64,000 nucleotides of DNA, taken from NCBI RefSeq assembly GCF_019837165.1, contig NZ_JAGYHC010000001.1, positions 2,542,001-2,606,000 of the forward strand, in the 5' to 3' direction. Shown one piece after another: positions 16,171-25,552 of this stretch. The notes beneath the pieces were generated by a model. It did no database searches. It saw only the letters and a list, made by a program, of their open reading frames with translations, and was not told the DNA's origin. Each line of letters begins with the position of its first letter. Within the stretch, counting starts at the first letter, position 1. Source of the DNA: Virgibacillus sp. NKC19-3 (GTDB lineage: Bacteria; Bacillota; Bacilli; Bacillales; Amphibacillaceae). The translations under genes and the position numbers were made by a program.

Positions 16171-18237
16171 CTATTTTCTGTTCCAAAAGCGTTGCTGCGC
16201 GATAGCTGAAACAAAATCCTCTCTAAAGTTTTCATTGTTTTTAGCAAAAACCACGCCAGCAAAATTATTTTTACTCGACCTATGCATATATGCTTCTCCA
16301 GTCGTTGCAACTCCAATCGGTTTATAGTGTTTATATGCTTGACTTACATAAGTCATGATATCCTGGCTAAATTTTTCCTCATTTTTTGAACGCCCACCAA
16401 CGATGTAAAGTGCATCATACAGATAAGGACTCCTTGTAATGAATATGGCATCAACGTTAAGACTTGTGCCATCTGATCCTGTAACCGTACCAAGTTGTTC
16501 ACTTACAATTTCAAGAAATACTCCGGATTGCTGTAAATAGTCAAGTACACTTGTTACCTCATTTGTATCAAAATCATCGCCAATTAGTACACCTACTTTT
16601 TGCGTATAAGCATATTTTGGTGTATGGTACTGGCTAAGCGAAGGGTAACTTGTGGAAACGGGGACATTGGATCCACTTGGTTGTTCTACACCGATATTAT
16701 CAGCAATAATGCAAGCCATTTCCTTATCCACATTGACTAGTAAATTAGCATTTTGCTGGCGAACCGATTTACTTTTTACCTTGCCAAGTTGATAACTAAA
16801 CCCTTCAATGGTATGCTGCTTTTCAATAGGGGTCATGCTGTTCCAAAGTATCCTTGGTTGTGTAAAGTAATCTTTGAACGAATCGCTTCTGGCTCTAATT
16901 TTGTATCCTTCTACTTTGCCTGGATAACTTACATAACCGCCTTCTTCCGGGGGGACCGTGTATGGTGTATTATTTGCGAGTGAATTTTGATGATAGTTTA
17001 CTGGATCAACATCGATTCGCTCCTTCATATAACCTCGTCGCTGATTATTATGAAATGGGCAGAGTGGTCGATTAATTGGTAAGTTTGCGTAATTAGAGCT
17101 GCCAAGTCGATGTTGTTGTGTATCTCGATACGCCAGTAATCTTCCTTGCAAGACAGGGTCATTGGAAAAATCGATTCCCGGAACGACGTTGGCAGGATTA
17201 AATGCGACTTGTTCAGACTCTGTAAAGTAATTATCAATATTTCGATTTAATGTCATCTTACCAACCTTGCGAACCGGGACAAGCTCTTCTGGCCAAAACT
17301 TGGCAGGATCGAGAACATCAAAATCAAATTTAAATTCATCCTCCATCGAAATCAACTGGACGCCCAATTCATATTCCGGATACGCTCCTTGATCAATCGC
17401 CTCTCGCAAGTCTTTGCGATGGAAGTCTGGATCGATACCACCAAGGTTTATGGCCTCATCTTGAAGCAGAGAGTGAACACCCAGTACAGGCTTCCACACA
17501 AAACGAACAAAAGTTGCGACTCCTTGCTCATTGACGAACAAGTACGTATTAATAGACCACGATTCCATCATTCGATAACTTCTCAAAATCCCCCGATCGG
17601 TCATGATCCACTGTACCATATGAAGTGCTTCGGGATTATTGGCTACATAATCCCAGAATCTATCATGTGCACCAGTAGCTGTTGGTATATCACTTGCTTG
17701 CTTCGATTGATACGAATGCATCGCATCCGGAAACTTCATCGCGTCTTGATTAATTAATACAGGCATGGCAATTGTTGTTAAATCATAATTTCCTTCTTCT
17801 GTATACATCTTTACACCGAGGCAACGTAAATCTCGTGCCGTATCATACGACCCTTTAGGTCCCTGTACAGTAGAAAATCGAACCGTTAATGGCGTTGTTT
17901 TACCTGCTTCTTGTAAAAATCCCGCCTTTGTCACATCTTTCATAGATTGATAACATTCAAACTCACCATACGCACTATAACCCCTAGCATGAACTACTCT
18001 TTCCGGAATCTCTTCATGGTCAAACCGTGACATTTTTTCAAAAAACTCATAGTCTTGACGTAATGAGGGGCCGCGTACGCCTGCTTTCAATTGATCCGTA
18101 TCTTGTGATCTTTTTTTCCCTTCATCTGTCGTCATTGGCTCTCCAGCATTATTAATGCGATACTGATTTAGTTGCTCCTGTTTCGCATTTTGACCTACAT
18201 GCCGATTGTTTTCTGAAGATGATGACTTCTCATCCAT
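16171..18237 (-). CDS. katE: Large-subunit monofunctional catalase
   Basis: Clade-2 heme catalase of 688 residues, matching B. subtilis KatE (about 686). It converts hydrogen peroxide to water and oxygen. The active-site His is in ERVVHARGYSAYGEFE near residue 83 and the Asn in INQDAMKFPD. The heme-ligand tyrosine region is RLLAYRDTQQHRLG near residue 370. A C-terminal flavodoxin/DJ-1-like domain starts at KVGVLIGDDFDTNEV. The hydrophilic N-terminal extension is normal for the clade. The ribosome binding site is GGGGTG. It is monocistronic. KatE of B. subtilis depends on sigma-B, but no convincing sigma-B promoter is seen here. Confidence 0.95.
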   Translation of the reverse strand: MDEKSSSSENNRHVGQNAKQEQLNQYRINNAGEPMTTDEGKKRSQDTDQLKAGVRGPSLRQDYEFFEKMSRFDHEEIPERVVHARGYSAYGEFECYQSMKDVTKAGFLQEAGKTTPLTVRFSTVQGPKGSYDTARDLRCLGVKMYTEEGNYDLTTIAMPVLINQDAMKFPDAMHSYQSKQASDIPTATGAHDRFWDYVANNPEALHMVQWIMTDRGILRSYRMMESWSINTYLFVNEQGVATFVRFVWKPVLGVHSLLQDEAINLGGIDPDFHRKDLREAIDQGAYPEYELGVQLISMEDEFKFDFDVLDPAKFWPEELVPVRKVGKMTLNRNIDNYFTESEQVAFNPANVVPGIDFSNDPVLQGRLLAYRDTQQHRLGSSNYANLPINRPLCPFHNNQRRGYMKERIDVDPVNYHQNSLANNTPYTVPPEEGGYVSYPGKVEGYKIRARSDSFKDYFTQPRILWNSMTPIEKQHTIEGFSYQLGKVKSKSVRQQNANLLVNVDKEMACIIADNIGVEQPSGSNVPVSTSYPSLSQYHTPKYAYTQKVGVLIGDDFDTNEVTSVLDYLQQSGVFLEIVSEQLGTVTGSDGTSLNVDAIFITRSPYLYDALYIVGGRSKNEEKFSQDIMTYVSQAYKHYKPIGVATTGEAYMHRSSKNNFAGVVFAKNNENFREDFVSAIAQQRFWNRK

Positions 18238-18451
18238 GTAACTTTACACCCCAATCTCAAATAGTTAAACCCTACACATACATATGCATTTTTTCTGGAT
18301 TTAGAACGTGAATGACTCATCACTTAAGTAATTTTACAATATTCATTCACTATTTGAAGATTCTAAGGGGGAGTATCCGATATGACTTTTTAGAAGCATT
18401 TAACTCCCTTTTTCTATTTGAAATTAGACTATTAGCTATGATTGCTATTTC

Positions 18452-18490
18452 GAAAAAAAGCATCTACCGCAATCGATAGATACTTTTTAT
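18452..18490 (-). terminator. Terminator after gapB
   Basis: An 11-bp stem with G-U pairs, AGTATCTATCG/CGGTAGATGCT, is followed by a T7 run on the minus strand 8 nt after the gapB stop. Confidence 0.8.
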
Positions 18491-18496
18491 TATTTA

Positions 18497-19528
18497 TTAT
18501 GAAATTTGCACCTGCTCCTGGTGTAAATAGTTTCCTACATAATTTGTTAAATCAAGCACACGCCTAGAATAACCCCATTCATTATCATACCATGCCAGAA
18601 CTTTGAGTTTATTATCTTCCAAAACAATAGTGGATAATCCATCAATAATTGCTGAATAATCAGTTGTGGTATAATCAATGGATACGAGTGGATCATCGCT
18701 ATACTCCACAATTCCTTTCAAATTATTTTCAGACGCTCTTTTAAATGCATGATTTATCACATCAACCGTGATAGATTCTCTAACATCTACTACTAAATCT
18801 ACCAAAGATACATTTGGTGTGGGCACCCTTAATGCCATACCGTGTAGTTTTCCATCTAAGTGAGGCATTACCTCACCTATAGCCTTTGCCGCACCAGTTG
18901 AAGTTGGAATAATAGATTGGGTGCACCCGCGTGCCCTGCGCAAATCTTTATGCGGATTATCTAAATTCTTTTGATCGTTTGTAATCGCATGCACTGTTGT
19001 CATCATACCACTGGTTACGGTAAAGTTATCATCCAATACCTTCATTACTGGTGCTAAACAATTTGTTGTACAAGAAGCATTGGAAATCACATCATCTTTT
19101 TGTGGATGATAGGTAGCTTCATTTACACCCATTACGATTGTCTTATCTACTTGTTTACCAGGGGCTGTAATAATCACTTTCTTTGCACCAGCCTGAAGAT
19201 GCAGACCCGCGCTTTCCCTCGTTTTAAATTTACCTGTAGCTTCGACGACTACATCAATATCCAGCTGCCTCCACGGAAGTTTATCCGGTTCACGTGCGTT
19301 TACAATTTTAACTTCTTTATGATTAACAGTTAGTGTATCATGAAACGCTTTCACTTCTTCGTTAAAAATGCCATGAACACTATCGTATTTTATTAAATGT
19401 GCAAGTGTGGCTGAAGGATAGCTCGCATTAATTGCAACGACCTCTAGGTTGTCATCCATAACCGCCTGACGAAAGACCATTCGCCCAATCCGGCCAAATC
19501 CATTTATAGCAATTCGGATCCTGTTCAT
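18497..19528 (-). CDS. gapB: Glyceraldehyde-3-phosphate dehydrogenase, gluconeogenic type
   Basis: GAPDH of 343 residues. The Rossmann loop INGFGRIGR is at the N-terminus, the catalytic Cys is in SNASCTTNCLAPV near residue 154, and WYDNEWGYSRR is conserved. The residues after GRIGR and the position close to coaE-mutM-polA identify it as the GapB paralogue, which in B. subtilis is NADP-dependent and works in gluconeogenesis. ATG at 19528 follows GGGGG; a preceding in-frame TTG is not needed. Two CcpN-like boxes overlap the promoter. The speD-nrdR-dnaB genes that follow gapB in B. subtilis are absent; katE follows instead. Confidence 0.93.
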   Translation of the reverse strand: MNRIRIAINGFGRIGRMVFRQAVMDDNLEVVAINASYPSATLAHLIKYDSVHGIFNEEVKAFHDTLTVNHKEVKIVNAREPDKLPWRQLDIDVVVEATGKFKTRESAGLHLQAGAKKVIITAPGKQVDKTIVMGVNEATYHPQKDDVISNASCTTNCLAPVMKVLDDNFTVTSGMMTTVHAITNDQKNLDNPHKDLRRARGCTQSIIPTSTGAAKAIGEVMPHLDGKLHGMALRVPTPNVSLVDLVVDVRESITVDVINHAFKRASENNLKGIVEYSDDPLVSIDYTTTDYSAIIDGLSTIVLEDNKLKVLAWYDNEWGYSRRVLDLTNYVGNYLHQEQVQIS

Positions 19529-19544
19529 CAATAATCCCCCTAAT

Positions 19545-19587
19545 TACGTTATACTATTTTTTGGTTTTATACAATTAGTATAACATA
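19545..19587 (-). promoter_or_regulatory. gapB promoter with two CcpN-like boxes
   Basis: TATGTTATACT (19587-19577, minus strand) matches all 11 positions of the CcpN consensus TRTGHYATAYW as I recall it. It overlaps an extended -10, TGTTATACT. A second copy on the opposite strand, TACGTTATACT (19545-19555), matches 10 of 11. CcpN represses gapB and pckA during glycolysis in B. subtilis. Confidence 0.65.
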
Positions 19588-19701
19588 TTTAAGCTAAAAT
19601 GTGTTACCCAATTATTTATTTTAACTGTTTGTTTAGAGATGATTATTTTTGAATAAAAGGTATAAACTTCGATATTATGATAATTCCTTTGCAAACACTC
19701 A

Positions 19702-19928
19702 TTGAGAGCAAGGATTCACTCCGGAAAACACACTTCGCTAATAGTGTGGCAGCTGCCGCCTTCCTCGCCAGTTTGGGGTAGCGAAGAGCGGTGACTCTTG
19801 CGGAAATAGCACGTGTCCGAAGCTCCGCAGCGGCATTTTTTCCGCGAGGAGGCTGAAGCCGTGCCCTAAGGATACGCATCCGCCTTCGCTGACCTGAATG
19901 GCGATTATAGCAAATAATATTTACGTCA
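19702..19928. repeat. Mosaic intergenic repeat, copy C
   Basis: Read on the minus strand, this GC-richer segment runs from GTGACGTAAATA to CTTGCTCTC. It aligns with copy D (26990-27360) in GGATGCG..ATCCTTAGGGCACGG, CTTCGGACACGTGCTAT, AGTCACC and GCGAAGTGT. An open frame through it (19643-19879) has no ribosome binding site or recognisable product. Confidence 0.75.
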
Positions 19929-19954
19929 CAGTTATCAACTGTGGAAATAATATG

Positions 19955-20554
19955 TTATACGTCTTTCCATTCTTTTACCAATTGTTCCAACTGTTGATAG
20001 GATTCGTATTTGTCACCATTATTATTGATAATAGCATCTGCTTTTTCCGCTTTTTCCTTAATAGGGATCTGAGCACGGATACGCTGGTATGCTTCTTCTT
20101 CTGTATAGCCGTCCCGATTTATTAAACGTTGCAGTTGTACTTTCTCCTCTACATAGACAACTACTACCTTATCAACAAAATGGGTTAACTTACTCTCAAA
20201 TAATAAAGGTATATCGAGAACAACTAAAGGCTCTTCTGCTTGTACATAAGCATCTCGTTGCTCAAGCATTTTTTCTCTGACTGCAGGATGCACAATACGG
20301 TTTAATGTTTTTCGCCTTTCTTCATCAGCAAAGACAATAGAACCTAACTTTTCCCGATCCAGCGTATTATCCTCCCGTAAAATATCCTCACCAAATGCAT
20401 GAATAATGTTATCATAAGCTTTTTCACCGGGTTTTACGACTTCCCTTGAGATTTTATCTGCATCAATTACGGGTATATTCAAGTCATCGAACATTAAGGA
20501 AACAGTACTTTTTCCACTTGCGATACTGCCTGTTAATCCGATAATCAGCGTCAT
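19955..20554 (-). CDS. coaE: Dephospho-CoA kinase
   Basis: Enzyme of 199 residues catalysing the last step of CoA synthesis, ATP-dependent phosphorylation of the dephospho-CoA 3'-hydroxyl. P-loop GLTGSIASGKST spans residues 6-17. VIDADKISREVV is the substrate-binding segment, and HPAVREKM and VLDIPLLFESKL are the conserved lid and core motifs. The ribosome binding site is AAAGGAG. It lies 14 bp after mutM, as in the polA-mutM-coaE operon of Bacillus. The ytaF gene found next in B. subtilis is missing and repeat C occupies that place. Confidence 0.96.
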   Translation of the reverse strand: MTLIIGLTGSIASGKSTVSLMFDDLNIPVIDADKISREVVKPGEKAYDNIIHAFGEDILREDNTLDREKLGSIVFADEERRKTLNRIVHPAVREKMLEQRDAYVQAEEPLVVLDIPLLFESKLTHFVDKVVVVYVEEKVQLQRLINRDGYTEEEAYQRIRAQIPIKEKAEKADAIINNNGDKYESYQQLEQLVKEWKDV

Positions 20555-20568
20555 CTTTCTATCTCCTT

Positions 20569-21396
20569 TTATAGTTTTTGACAGGTATTACATATATGGG
20601 TCCCCCGGCCGCCAACTTTTATTTTGACGATAGGGCTTCCACATTTTTGACAGGCTTTATCTTCTTGGCCGTAAACAAACAACTCCTGCTGGAACATACC
20701 CATGTCACCTTGCACATTCACATAGGAACGAATAGTAGTACCTCCCTGTTTAACAGCATCGGCCAAGGTTGCTATAATTTGCTTTTGAATTGCTTTTATT
20801 TCGTTTTTCGTTAATTTACTGGATTGTTTTAATGGATGGACATTTGCTTTATATAACGTTTCATCAACATAAATGTTCCCAAGCCCACTTATAATAGATT
20901 GATCCAATAAAACAACTTTAATCACACGGTCTGTGCTTTTTAATTTATTATAAAGATAATCAAGGGTAAAAGTTTCATCAAAAGGATCAGGCCCCAGTTT
21001 GTTCAACGGTTTTTGAGATCCTTCTTCCCCTCTTTTATAAAGATGCATGGTACCAAATTTACGTACATCGTTATAGCGAAGTTCTCCACCATCTGTAAAC
21101 GTAAAAATTACATGTGTATGTTTTTTTACAGGCTCTGAAGCTTGGTGAACACTATACTTTCCCTCCATACGCAAATGAGAAACTAACACGTAATCATCCA
21201 ACTGAAATAGTAGGAATTTTCCTTTTCGTGTGAGATCCCGAATTGTTTGTCCTGCTAAGAGTGTTTTAAAACGCTCTACGTCATCGGGCTCCTTGACTAT
21301 ATTCGGCCAATAGATAGCTACGTCCTCGATTGTTTTATGCATAACGAGATGCTTTAATGTTTCTTTTATTGTTTCTACCTCTGGTAATTCCGGCAT
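20569..21396 (-). CDS. mutM: Formamidopyrimidine-DNA glycosylase
   Basis: Base-excision-repair enzyme of 275 residues that removes 8-oxoguanine and cuts the abasic strand. The N-terminus PELPEVETI carries the catalytic Pro and Glu after Met removal. SGLGNIYVDETLY is the helix-two-turn-helix. A C-terminal zinc finger with CQKCG and CNTCQ binds DNA. The ribosome binding site is AAGGAG. It is encoded 14 bp downstream of polA, an operon of DNA repair functions. Confidence 0.97.
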   Translation of the reverse strand: MPELPEVETIKETLKHLVMHKTIEDVAIYWPNIVKEPDDVERFKTLLAGQTIRDLTRKGKFLLFQLDDYVLVSHLRMEGKYSVHQASEPVKKHTHVIFTFTDGGELRYNDVRKFGTMHLYKRGEEGSQKPLNKLGPDPFDETFTLDYLYNKLKSTDRVIKVVLLDQSIISGLGNIYVDETLYKANVHPLKQSSKLTKNEIKAIQKQIIATLADAVKQGGTTIRSYVNVQGDMGMFQQELFVYGQEDKACQKCGSPIVKIKVGGRGTHICNTCQKL

Positions 21397-21410
21397 GTAA
21401 ATGATTCTCC

Positions 21411-24050
21411 TTATTTTGCATCAAACCAGCTGTTTCCATATGCATAATCGACCTTAAGTGGTACATTTAAGTCGACTGTTTGTTCCATCGTCGCTGGCAC
21501 TATTTCTTTTAACTGCTCCACTTCTTCTTTTGGAGCTTCAATAATTAATTCATCATGTACTTGCAGCAGCATACGAGACTGCAGACCTGCTTCTTTTAAT
21601 TGACCATCAAGATCAATCATTGCCTTCTTAATAATATCTGCAGCACTGCCCTGTATAGGTGTATTCATCGCAGTACGTTCAGCAAAACTGCGCAAATTGA
21701 AATTTCGACTCGTAATCTCAGGCAGGTATCTTCGACGTTTCATTAATGTCGTAACATAACCATGCTGTTTAGCTTCTTGGACAATCTCTTCCATGTAGGT
21801 TTTTACATCCGGATAACTTGCAAAATAACGTTCAATAAATGATTTTGCTTCTTTTCTGGTTATTCCTAGACTTTGCGAAAGACCATAGTCACTTATTCCG
21901 TATACAATACCAAAATTAACAGCTTTTGCCTGGCGACGCATATTCGCTGTTATTTGTTCTTTATCTACATGAAAAACATCGATTGCTGTTTGTGTATGAA
22001 TATCCACATCATTGTTAAAAGCAGCAACCAACTTTTCGTCATTTGCTATATGTGCTAACACACGCAACTCAATTTGTGAATAATCAGCAGAGAACATGAT
22101 CCAGTCCTTTTTCGCTGGTATAAATGCTTGTCTAATTTTTCTTCCTTCCTCTAAACGAATAGGTATATTTTGCAGATTTGGTTCCATGGAACTTAATCTA
22201 CCTGTTTGCGTTAATGCCTGATTAAAACGTGTATGAATTTTATCTGTATACTTATCTACAACTTTCAGCAATCCTTCGATATAGGTTGACTGAAGCTTGC
22301 CTAACTGCCTGTATAAAAGCAGCTTCGGTATAATTTCATGTTCCTGTTTCAATTCTTCCAAAACATCTGCTGCTGTTGAATAACCTGTCTTTGTTTTCTT
22401 TATTACAGGTAGCTTGAGCTTCTCAAACAGAATGGGACCAAGCTGTTTCGGGGAATTCAAATTAAACTCCTCACCAGCAAGATCATACACTTCCTTTTCC
22501 AAATCAGATAATCGCTGTTTGAGATTATTTCCTATCTCTTTTAAGTGTTCAACATCAATCTGTACACCCACATATTCCATTTCCCCTAAGATGAGAGTGA
22601 GTGGCATCTCCAAATCTATAAACAATTCATATTGCTCATTTGTTTTCAGACGGGCTTCCATGTGTTCTTTCGAGGAAAATAGTATATTCGTCTTCCGTGC
22701 AATATGTTCAGCCAAAATAGGCTCCTCAGGCACTTTTAATTTTGCGCCTTTGCCATAGACTTCTTCATCAAACAGAACTTCAGTTTCCCCTATTCTATTA
22801 CCAATGGCGGGAATATCATGATTGTTTTCAGACGGATTAATCAAATAGGAAGCGAGGAACATATCAAATGTAATGCCTTGAAGATGGATGCCCCGATTTA
22901 ATAAGGCGACTAACGATTTCTTGGCATCGAAAACACTTTTTAATTTAGTCACGTCTTCTGCCCATTGTTTAAACACTTCTGATTCAAGAGCTACGTCAGT
23001 CGGTACATAGTAAGCATGTTTTTCATTTACAATTCCAATCCCTTCGATCGCAGCCTTGTGGTAGTTTTCATCAATCATTTCTACTACTAATGCCTCATTG
23101 CCTGTGAACATATCAGACGTGACTTCATTGACCATTGAAAAGTCAAGGTCTGCTAATTCATTACTATTATCTTTCGTTCCTATGGATTCTCCATCTATTT
23201 TATTTAATAGGGACTGAAATCCCAGGTCTTTAAACAGACTACTAACGGTTGACACTTGGTATCCTTCAAAGATAAGGTCATCAAGCTTCACGGTTATAGG
23301 GGAATCCCTTTTAATTGTAACAAGTTCTTTACTCATAAATGCGTTCTCTTTGTATGTTTCTAATTTTTCCTTTAGTTTCTTCCCACTGACGTCATCAATA
23401 TGATTGTACACTGCTTCTAGTGTTTTATGTTGTTTCAATAATTTTATAGCGGTTTTCTGGCCAATTCCAGGAACTCCAGGAATATTATCCGAGCTATCCC
23501 CCATCAAAGCTTTTAAATCAATAATCTGTTCTGGTGATATCTCCATTTTTTCCTTCATATAACTGGGCGTATATTTTTCCACCTCACTGATTCCCTTTTT
23601 CGTTAAATGAACCGTTACATCGTCGGACACCAATTGTAATAAATCTCTATCTCCTGATATAACCGTTACATCAAAGTCCCTGTCTTTTCCTTGTGTAGAA
23701 AGAGTTCCAATAATATCATCCGCTTCATAGTTCTCTAATTGATAATGTGTTATTTGAAATCCATCAAGTACTTCCTTTAAGAGCGGAAACTGTTCCGATA
23801 ATTCCGGAGGTGTTTTCTGACGACCTCCTTTATATTCTTTGTATGTTTCATGGCGAAATGTCGTTTTCCCAGCATCAAAGGCGACAAGCATATGTGTTGG
23901 TTTTTCCTCTTCTAAGATTCGAAGAAGCATTGTTGTAAATCCGTAAACTCCGTTCGTATATACACCTTTATCATTGTTTAGCAAAGGCAACGCAAAAAAA
24001 GCACGGTAAATAATACTGTTTCCATCGATTAAAACGAGTTTGTTTGACAT
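21411..24050 (-). CDS. polA: DNA polymerase I
   Basis: Protein of 879 residues. The 5'-nuclease domain begins at LVLIDGNSIIYRAFF and includes DSSDNIPGVPGIGQKTA. The middle exonuclease-like domain appears degenerate, as in other Bacillus PolA proteins. Polymerase motifs are DYSQIELRVLAHI (A), RRQAKAVNFGIVYG (B) and VHDELIIEAP (C). It fills gaps in excision repair and removes Okazaki primers. ATG at 24050 follows AGGAGG by 10 nt; the more distal frame start at 24080 has no ribosome binding site. It is the first gene of polA-mutM-coaE. Confidence 0.97.
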   Translation of the reverse strand: MSNKLVLIDGNSIIYRAFFALPLLNNDKGVYTNGVYGFTTMLLRILEEEKPTHMLVAFDAGKTTFRHETYKEYKGGRQKTPPELSEQFPLLKEVLDGFQITHYQLENYEADDIIGTLSTQGKDRDFDVTVISGDRDLLQLVSDDVTVHLTKKGISEVEKYTPSYMKEKMEISPEQIIDLKALMGDSSDNIPGVPGIGQKTAIKLLKQHKTLEAVYNHIDDVSGKKLKEKLETYKENAFMSKELVTIKRDSPITVKLDDLIFEGYQVSTVSSLFKDLGFQSLLNKIDGESIGTKDNSNELADLDFSMVNEVTSDMFTGNEALVVEMIDENYHKAAIEGIGIVNEKHAYYVPTDVALESEVFKQWAEDVTKLKSVFDAKKSLVALLNRGIHLQGITFDMFLASYLINPSENNHDIPAIGNRIGETEVLFDEEVYGKGAKLKVPEEPILAEHIARKTNILFSSKEHMEARLKTNEQYELFIDLEMPLTLILGEMEYVGVQIDVEHLKEIGNNLKQRLSDLEKEVYDLAGEEFNLNSPKQLGPILFEKLKLPVIKKTKTGYSTAADVLEELKQEHEIIPKLLLYRQLGKLQSTYIEGLLKVVDKYTDKIHTRFNQALTQTGRLSSMEPNLQNIPIRLEEGRKIRQAFIPAKKDWIMFSADYSQIELRVLAHIANDEKLVAAFNNDVDIHTQTAIDVFHVDKEQITANMRRQAKAVNFGIVYGISDYGLSQSLGITRKEAKSFIERYFASYPDVKTYMEEIVQEAKQHGYVTTLMKRRRYLPEITSRNFNLRSFAERTAMNTPIQGSAADIIKKAMIDLDGQLKEAGLQSRMLLQVHDELIIEAPKEEVEQLKEIVPATMEQTVDLNVPLKVDYAYGNSWFDAK

Positions 24051-24147
24051 ATGTACGCTTCCTCCTATGTTATTGCTCACTGTACCTATTTTATCATTAT
24101 TGTATCAGTAAAGGAAAACTAATCTATTATTTGAGTAAGTATAACAA

Positions 24148-24173
24148 AACATCCTCAGGTTAGTGAGGATGTT
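24148..24173 (-). terminator. Terminator after phoR
   Basis: A perfect 10-bp stem, AACATCCTCA/TGAGGATGTT, is followed by TTGTTATACTT on the minus strand just past the kinase stop. It separates phoPR from polA. Confidence 0.85.
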
Positions 24174-24178
24174 TGTCG

Positions 24179-25552
24179 TTATTTATCAGGCGTTTTGGGT
24201 AAATGAACATGAACGGTCGTTCCTTTATTCAATTCACTATCAATTGTTATTTCTCCATGATGAACTTCAACAATATGCTTGACAATCGCCAACCCTAAAC
24301 CAGTTCCTCCCGTATTTCTGCTCCGTGCTTTGTCAACACGATAAAATCGTTCAAATATACGTGTAAGTAACTTTTGATCAATACCTATTCCGGTATCCGC
24401 AACTTCAATACGCACATATTCTTCTGTCTCATCTACGTTTAACGTTACTTCACCATTTTCCGGTGTGTAGTGAATAGCATTATCCAAAAGGTTAATAAAT
24501 ACTTGCTTAATCCTTTCCCTGTCAGCAATAAAGGAAATATCCTCAGTATGAGATCGGAATTTAAGCTGTTTTTGTTTTGCTTTAAACGCAAGCGCGGGTA
24601 CAACTTCATCAACTAACGGTTTCGTATTCACTTCTGATAAGTCAAGTTGAAAATCCTCCCGCTCTAATTTGGATAATGTCAATAAATCCTCAATGAGCAG
24701 TTGAAGGCGGTGGCTCTCATTGAAGATAAGCCTTGTAAATTCGGCTCTTGTTTTCTCATCATCAAATCCACTGTCCATAAGAGTTTCAGCAAATCCTTTG
24801 ATCGACGTAATAGGTGTTTTAAGTTCATGCGATACATTGGCAACAAAGTCTTTGCGCATCAATTCCAGTTTTTTCATCTCTGTTATATCATATAACATCA
24901 GCACAGCGCCTTTTAACATATTTCGTTCATCAAATATGGGCGCACCAACGATCTCTAAATAATGTTTATGAACACCTCGAAAATGCGTAAAGGATTCTTT
25001 CATATTTTTTTCGTATAAAAACGTGTTTTGCACTGCTTCATGAATGATTTCATTGTCCAGTACCTCATAATAAAGATACCCGACGTAATCTCTGGATGTT
25101 TTCCCAAACAAAGAAATAAATTTACGATTTACCAGATGAATATAGCCTTTTTCATCAATAAGTACTAATCCACTTTCTGTATTATCAATGACAGAAGTCA
25201 ATTGATCCGAATACATTTGCTCTTGGATAGAAAGCTCACTCAAATTACGTGCAAGTTGATTCACTCGATTACTTAATTCACCGATATCGCCATCTTCCGT
25301 GTGATAAAACCTCGCTCGGTAATTCCCTTTGACCATTTCATCAACGGTTTTGGTTACCTTTTTGATCGGTTTTATATACTTATCATAAATATGACGCATC
25401 AGGATCACTAAGATTATATATAATGTCAATAGCACCGCAAATAACATAATATAATTGTCAGTCAGCGGACTCAAGACGAATCCTGTCCCTGTAATTAAAA
25501 TGAATATACCTAATACATAATTAAATAATGGTTTTGTAAATAACGCCTTCAT
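24179..25552 (-). CDS. phoR: Sensor histidine kinase PhoR
   Basis: Kinase of 457 residues. Two adjacent N-terminal helices come first, then HAMP (RHIYDKYIKPIKKV region), PAS (DNTESGLVLIDEKGYIHLV), HisKA with VSHELKTPITSIKGF near residue 243, and HATPase (NAIHYTPENGE, DTGIGIDQ, GTGLGLAIVKHI). Its position after phoP, and between mdh and polA as in B. subtilis, supports PhoR, the sensor of phosphate limitation. It lacks the large extracytoplasmic sensor loop of B. subtilis PhoR, so it is closer to the shorter PhoR/PnpS form. It overlaps phoP by 4 bp. Confidence 0.88.
   Translation of the reverse strand: MKALFTKPLFNYVLGIFILITGTGFVLSPLTDNYIMLFAVLLTLYIILVILMRHIYDKYIKPIKKVTKTVDEMVKGNYRARFYHTEDGDIGELSNRVNQLARNLSELSIQEQMYSDQLTSVIDNTESGLVLIDEKGYIHLVNRKFISLFGKTSRDYVGYLYYEVLDNEIIHEAVQNTFLYEKNMKESFTHFRGVHKHYLEIVGAPIFDERNMLKGAVLMLYDITEMKKLELMRKDFVANVSHELKTPITSIKGFAETLMDSGFDDEKTRAEFTRLIFNESHRLQLLIEDLLTLSKLEREDFQLDLSEVNTKPLVDEVVPALAFKAKQKQLKFRSHTEDISFIADRERIKQVFINLLDNAIHYTPENGEVTLNVDETEEYVRIEVADTGIGIDQKLLTRIFERFYRVDKARSRNTGGTGLGLAIVKHIVEVHHGEITIDSELNKGTTVHVHLPKTPDK

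Noticed and set aside
18246-18270. Sigma-B-like promoter GTTTAA-N13-GGGTGT before katE
   Set aside because: The -10 would coincide with the katE ribosome binding site and put the start at the ATG, giving no leader; the match is probably the ribosome binding site itself.
19643-19879. 78-codon ORF inside repeat copy C
   Set aside because: It lies wholly in a repeat that is rearranged and not frame-conserved in copies B and D.
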